DNA of 27,905 bases, from NCBI GenBank assembly GCA_036675565.1, contig JAKFER010000270.1:1-27905 (forward strand). Reading direction: 5' to 3'. Numbering within the stretch: the stretch's first letter is position 1; each line of letters opens with the position of its first letter. Shown one piece after another: positions 25,966-27,905 of this stretch. The notes beneath the pieces are model-generated. The model did not search any database, was not told where the DNA came from, and saw nothing but the letters and a program-made list of their open reading frames with translations. The stretch comes from JACCYQ01 sp036675565 (GTDB lineage Bacteria; Bacteroidota; Bacteroidia; Chitinophagales; Chitinophagaceae). A program made the position numbers and the translations under genes.

Positions 25966-26098
25966 GCGTTTAGGGTTTAGCGTTAGTGCCTGGAATTAGG
26001 AATTGGGTATTGGGAATTAGGGAACAGCAGTCACCTGCTAAGTAATTAAATTTTTAAACGCTTAAACCCTAAACTCTAAACAACTAAACCTCTAAACA
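25966..26098. repeat. Heptamer-type inverted repeat with AATTGGG core
   Basis: GCGTTTAGGGTTTAGCGTT at 25967-25984 faces its near-complement AACGCTTAAACCCTAAAC at 26057-26074, so the block can fold into a long hairpin. The loop carries GGAATTAGG/AATTGGG words and a small AGCAG-TCAC-CTGCT hairpin (26026-26040). More CTAAACC words follow to 26097. It combines two of the repeat families seen elsewhere in the window. Confidence 0.7.
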
Positions 26099-26131
26099 TC
26101 CCAATAAACTCTTTTGTTTCACAAGCATTCC

Positions 26132-26164
26132 GGCGTTGTAATTCTTTACGGACGCCCTTTTTTT
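26132..26164 (+). terminator. Rho-independent terminator (plus strand) of the haloperoxidase/barrel operon
   Basis: GGCGT pairs with ACGCC and an inner GTAA with TTAC around the loop TTCT, followed by a run of seven Ts. It lies about 180 bases after the barrel gene. Confidence 0.75.
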
Positions 26165-26190
26165 ATTTGTGACAATAGGATTGAATAGAA

Positions 26191-26224
26191 TAAAAAAAAG
26201 CAGGTCCTGTAGAAACAAGACCTG
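26191..26224 (-). terminator. Rho-independent terminator on the minus strand with no annotated gene before it
   Basis: Read on the minus strand, CAGGTC pairs with GACCTG, then after one mismatch TGT with ACA, around a 4-base loop, followed by C and eight Ts (26192-26199). On the plus strand no T-run follows, so the direction is clear. No minus-strand protein gene lies to its right, which implies an unannotated transcript. Confidence 0.7.
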
Positions 26225-26381
26225 GTTATGTGTTTATCACATGAGAAAATTGTACCCAAAGTTTATCCAACTTTTTTGATTGGTTTGAGATGAACACTGT
26301 GAAGCGTGAATTTTTTTGCCTGAAGCAATGATTACGGAATTGAAATTATTTATCGCATAGAAATAGATAGCGTAAATATGC
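26200..26381 (-). ncRNA. Candidate small RNA ending at the orphan minus-strand terminator
   Basis: A -7-like TGTATTTG (one mismatch from TAnnTTTG) occurs on the minus strand at 26395-26388. A transcript starting near 26381 would run about 180 bases to the terminator. Within it ATGTG-TTTAT-CACAT (26228-26242) forms a second hairpin. No ORF with protein-like features lies on it. I do not recognise a known RNA family, and its ends are not complementary as in 6S RNA. The call depends on the terminator. Confidence 0.25.
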
Positions 26382-26663
26382 ACATTCCAAATACAGATTC
26401 TGTTTTTCTGTTAAAAAAATAAATTAGTTTCTTTAACTATAATATGATGGATTAAAAAACCATTCATCCTGAATAAATTTTTGTCTCATTTCATAGACAC
26501 ATTTTTACATCCCTATTATCATGGTTCATTTAGTTTAAAACAGGCTTTAACACAGATTTTCCTGTAGGTTTTTGCCTGCTCATTTACACCATTCCATTCA
26601 TGTATAACAGGCTTTAAAAGCATATCCAAGTTTTTATCTTACAGGTAATTAAAACTTGCTAAT
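26382..26663. other. AT-rich spacer before the PepSY-like gene
   Basis: This is the remainder of the 708-base gap between the barrel gene and the PepSY-like gene. It is AT-rich and shows a twice-repeated ACAGGCTTTAA word (26540-26550 and 26607-26617) and no convincing ORF. It should contain the promoter of the gene at 26664, but no clean TTTG/TAnnTTTG pair is visible. Confidence 0.5.
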
Positions 26664-27098
26664 ATGAAAATCACAACATTCCTGCTTGCCATTTTATTCT
26701 CCACCTGCCTGCAGGCAAATACACCACCGGTAGATAAACATATCCTGCTTTGTTTTAAACGTGCCTTTCCACAGGTTGAACAGGTTAATTGGGCGATGGA
26801 AGGAAATTATTGGGTTGCTGGTTTCAAAGTAGATGGTAAACTCAGTATCCTGTATTACAATGAGGATGGTGAAGTAGTGTTATCCCGCAAGTATTATGGT
26901 GCAGATGATTTACCACTTTTTGTCAGGGCAAGACTGTATAAAAGATACACCGGTAAAACAGTTTATGGTGTTACCGAGATTACCCAAGGAAATATGGTAT
27001 CCTATTCTATAGTGATGCAGGATGATAAAAGATGGTATGTTATTGAGGCCAACAGTGATGGTGTAATGCAGCAGGTAAAGAAATTCAACAAAGTATAG
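26664..27098 (+). CDS. Secreted PepSY-like small protein
   Basis: This 144-residue protein has a signal peptide (1-18, cut after LQA) and a mature domain that repeats a strand-turn-strand pattern. An opening helix (FKRAFPQVEQVNWAMEGNYW) leads into FKVDGKLSILYYNEDGEVV, a central RARLYKRYTG, and then YSIVMQDDKRWYVIEANSDGVM. The 'FPxxxxVxW...Y.A.F...G....YYNxxGE' layout is typical of the PepSY-like (beta-lactamase-inhibitor-like) periplasmic proteins common in Bacteroidota. These are small secreted proteins of unknown biochemical role. It stands alone between a long spacer and the tandem repeat array. No sensor kinase or partner is adjacent. Confidence 0.75.
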   Translation: MKITTFLLAILFSTCLQANTPPVDKHILLCFKRAFPQVEQVNWAMEGNYWVAGFKVDGKLSILYYNEDGEVVLSRKYYGADDLPLFVRARLYKRYTGKTVYGVTEITQGNMVSYSIVMQDDKRWYVIEANSDGVMQQVKKFNKV

Positions 27099-27250
27099 TG
27101 TAAGTCAAAAATTAAAAGTCAAAAATTTTATTTGCAACAACTAATAGCAATGTATGAATGCGTGTGTGCATTTAAAAAAAATTTCAAATTCACCCTTTGT
27201 GAAACTTTACGCTTTAGCGACTTTGCGGCAATACCATTACGGAAAATAAA
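27099..27250. other. Spacer with relic of the 245-bp repeat
   Basis: It starts with a doubled AAGTCAAAAATT word (27103-27130) and a small hairpin AATGC/GCATT near 27158-27171. From about 27205 it resembles the right end of the 245-bp unit (TAGCGACTTTGCGG ... ATTACGGAAAAT), a shortened and diverged copy leading into the array. Long ORFs drawn here run through the repeats and look spurious. Confidence 0.5.
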
Positions 27251-27905
27251 AACAATAAAGCATACACGAAATTCACGACTTAGTGCCCATTGTGGTTCTT
27301 CGTGCTCTTTGTGTTCCACTTCCTCAGAATTGAAACTTTTTTTGAACACAAAGGACACAAAGGGAGAATACACAAAGTTCACAAAGAAGGACCGCCAGGA
27401 ACGCAAAGATTACGCAAGGATCGCAAGGAGGTTTCTGTATTCTTTGCGCACTTTGCGGTTTATAGCGCACATTGCGATACATTACGAAAACTAAAAAACA
27501 ATAAAGCATACACGAAATTCACGACTTAGTGTCCCTAGTGGTTCTTCGTGTTCTTTGTGTTCCACTTCCTCAGAATTGAAACTTTTTTTGAACACAAAGG
27601 ACACAAAGGGAGAATACACAAAGTTCACAAAGAAGGATCGCCAGGAACGCAAAGATTACGCAAGGATCGCAAGGAGGTTTCTGTATTCTTTGCGCCCTTT
27701 GCGGTTCATAGCGATCATTGCGATACATTACGAAAACTAAAAACAATAAAGCATACACGAAATTCACGACTTAGTGCCCCTTGTGGTTCTTCGTGCTCTT
27801 TGTGTTCCACTTCCTCAGAATTGAAACTTTTTTTGAACACAAAGGACACAAAGGGAGAATACACAAAGTTCACAAAGAAGGATCGCCAGGAACGCAAAGA
27901 TTACG
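27251..27905. repeat. Tandem array of a 245-bp noncoding unit with internal inverted repeats
   Basis: Units start at 27251, 27497 and 27742 (periods 246 and 245). The third is cut by the window end. The first two differ at roughly ten positions by eye. Each unit contains CTTTGTGTTC facing GAACACAAAG (27307-27316 and 27344-27353 in the first) and CGCAAAGA facing TCTTTGCG (27402-27409 and 27441-27448), so each can fold into two successive hairpins. Words such as ACACAAAGGA and CTTTGCG are typical of interspersed intergenic repeats in Bacteroidota. Reading frames through the array are shared by both strands and carry no protein signature. Confidence 0.93.

Noticed and set aside
27128..27897. Several 60-120 residue open frames on both strands near the right edge
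   Set aside because: They run through the 245-bp repeat units, occur on both strands with near-identical copies, and have no protein-family features.
27251..27905. CRISPR array
   Set aside because: The repeated unit is 245 bp with no short repeat plus unique spacer pattern, and no cas gene is present.

Overview
The window looks like chromosomal DNA of a Bacteroidota bacterium, most likely Chitinophagaceae-like. The evidence is a SusC/SusD pair, several lipoproteins with a cysteine right after a short signal peptide, PorT-like and other outer-membrane barrels, AT-rich spacers with TAnnTTTG-type -7 boxes, almost no Shine-Dalgarno sequences, and intergenic repeats built from TTTAGAG heptamers or CACAAAGGA-type words. 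I see no mobile element, phage gene, rRNA or CRISPR. Both edges of the window lie inside tandem repeats, so it may be a complete contig that broke at repeats.

Layout. 1-123: perfect heptamer array. 156-229: tRNA with anticodon CAT. 410-1147: outer-membrane barrel protein. 1273-2798: HflX GTPase, with a small Rieske ferredoxin gene overlapping its stop codon. 2939-3382 (minus): lipocalin-like lipoprotein. 3718-7778: tightly packed five-gene operon of kaiC, two kaiB paralogs, a PAS histidine kinase and a stand-alone receiver. 7992-12489: susC and susD, followed by a strong terminator. 12562-15906 and 17075-20461: two paralogous giant FG-GAP/VCBS lipoproteins with an ASPIC/UnbV domain, separated by a minus-strand membrane-anchored GyrI-like protein. 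20555-22585: periplasmic GH65 glycosidase. 22833-25955: small membrane protein, vanadium-haloperoxidase-family lipoprotein and outer-membrane barrel. 26132-26224: two facing terminators. 26664-27098: secreted PepSY-like protein. 27251-27905: tandem array with a 245-bp unit that runs off the window.

The most interesting system is the Kai operon. It encodes a full double-domain KaiC with both Walker A motifs, both catalytic EE pairs and a Ser-Ser pair at the phosphorylation site, two diverged KaiB proteins, and a histidine kinase plus receiver as a likely output. There is no KaiA and no SasA-type (KaiB-like) sensor domain. A perfect 12-bp inverted repeat lies just before kaiC. It could be a KaiA-less timer or a stress-responsive switch in a non-photosynthetic lineage; which of these it is cannot be read from sequence.

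The SusC/SusD, ASPIC/UnbV and GH65 genes look like a compact glycan-uptake locus. The GH65 protein carries glutamates placed like those of bacterial alpha-1,2-glucosidases (hydrolases) rather than phosphorylases. All functional calls come from reading motifs by eye, without database searches.
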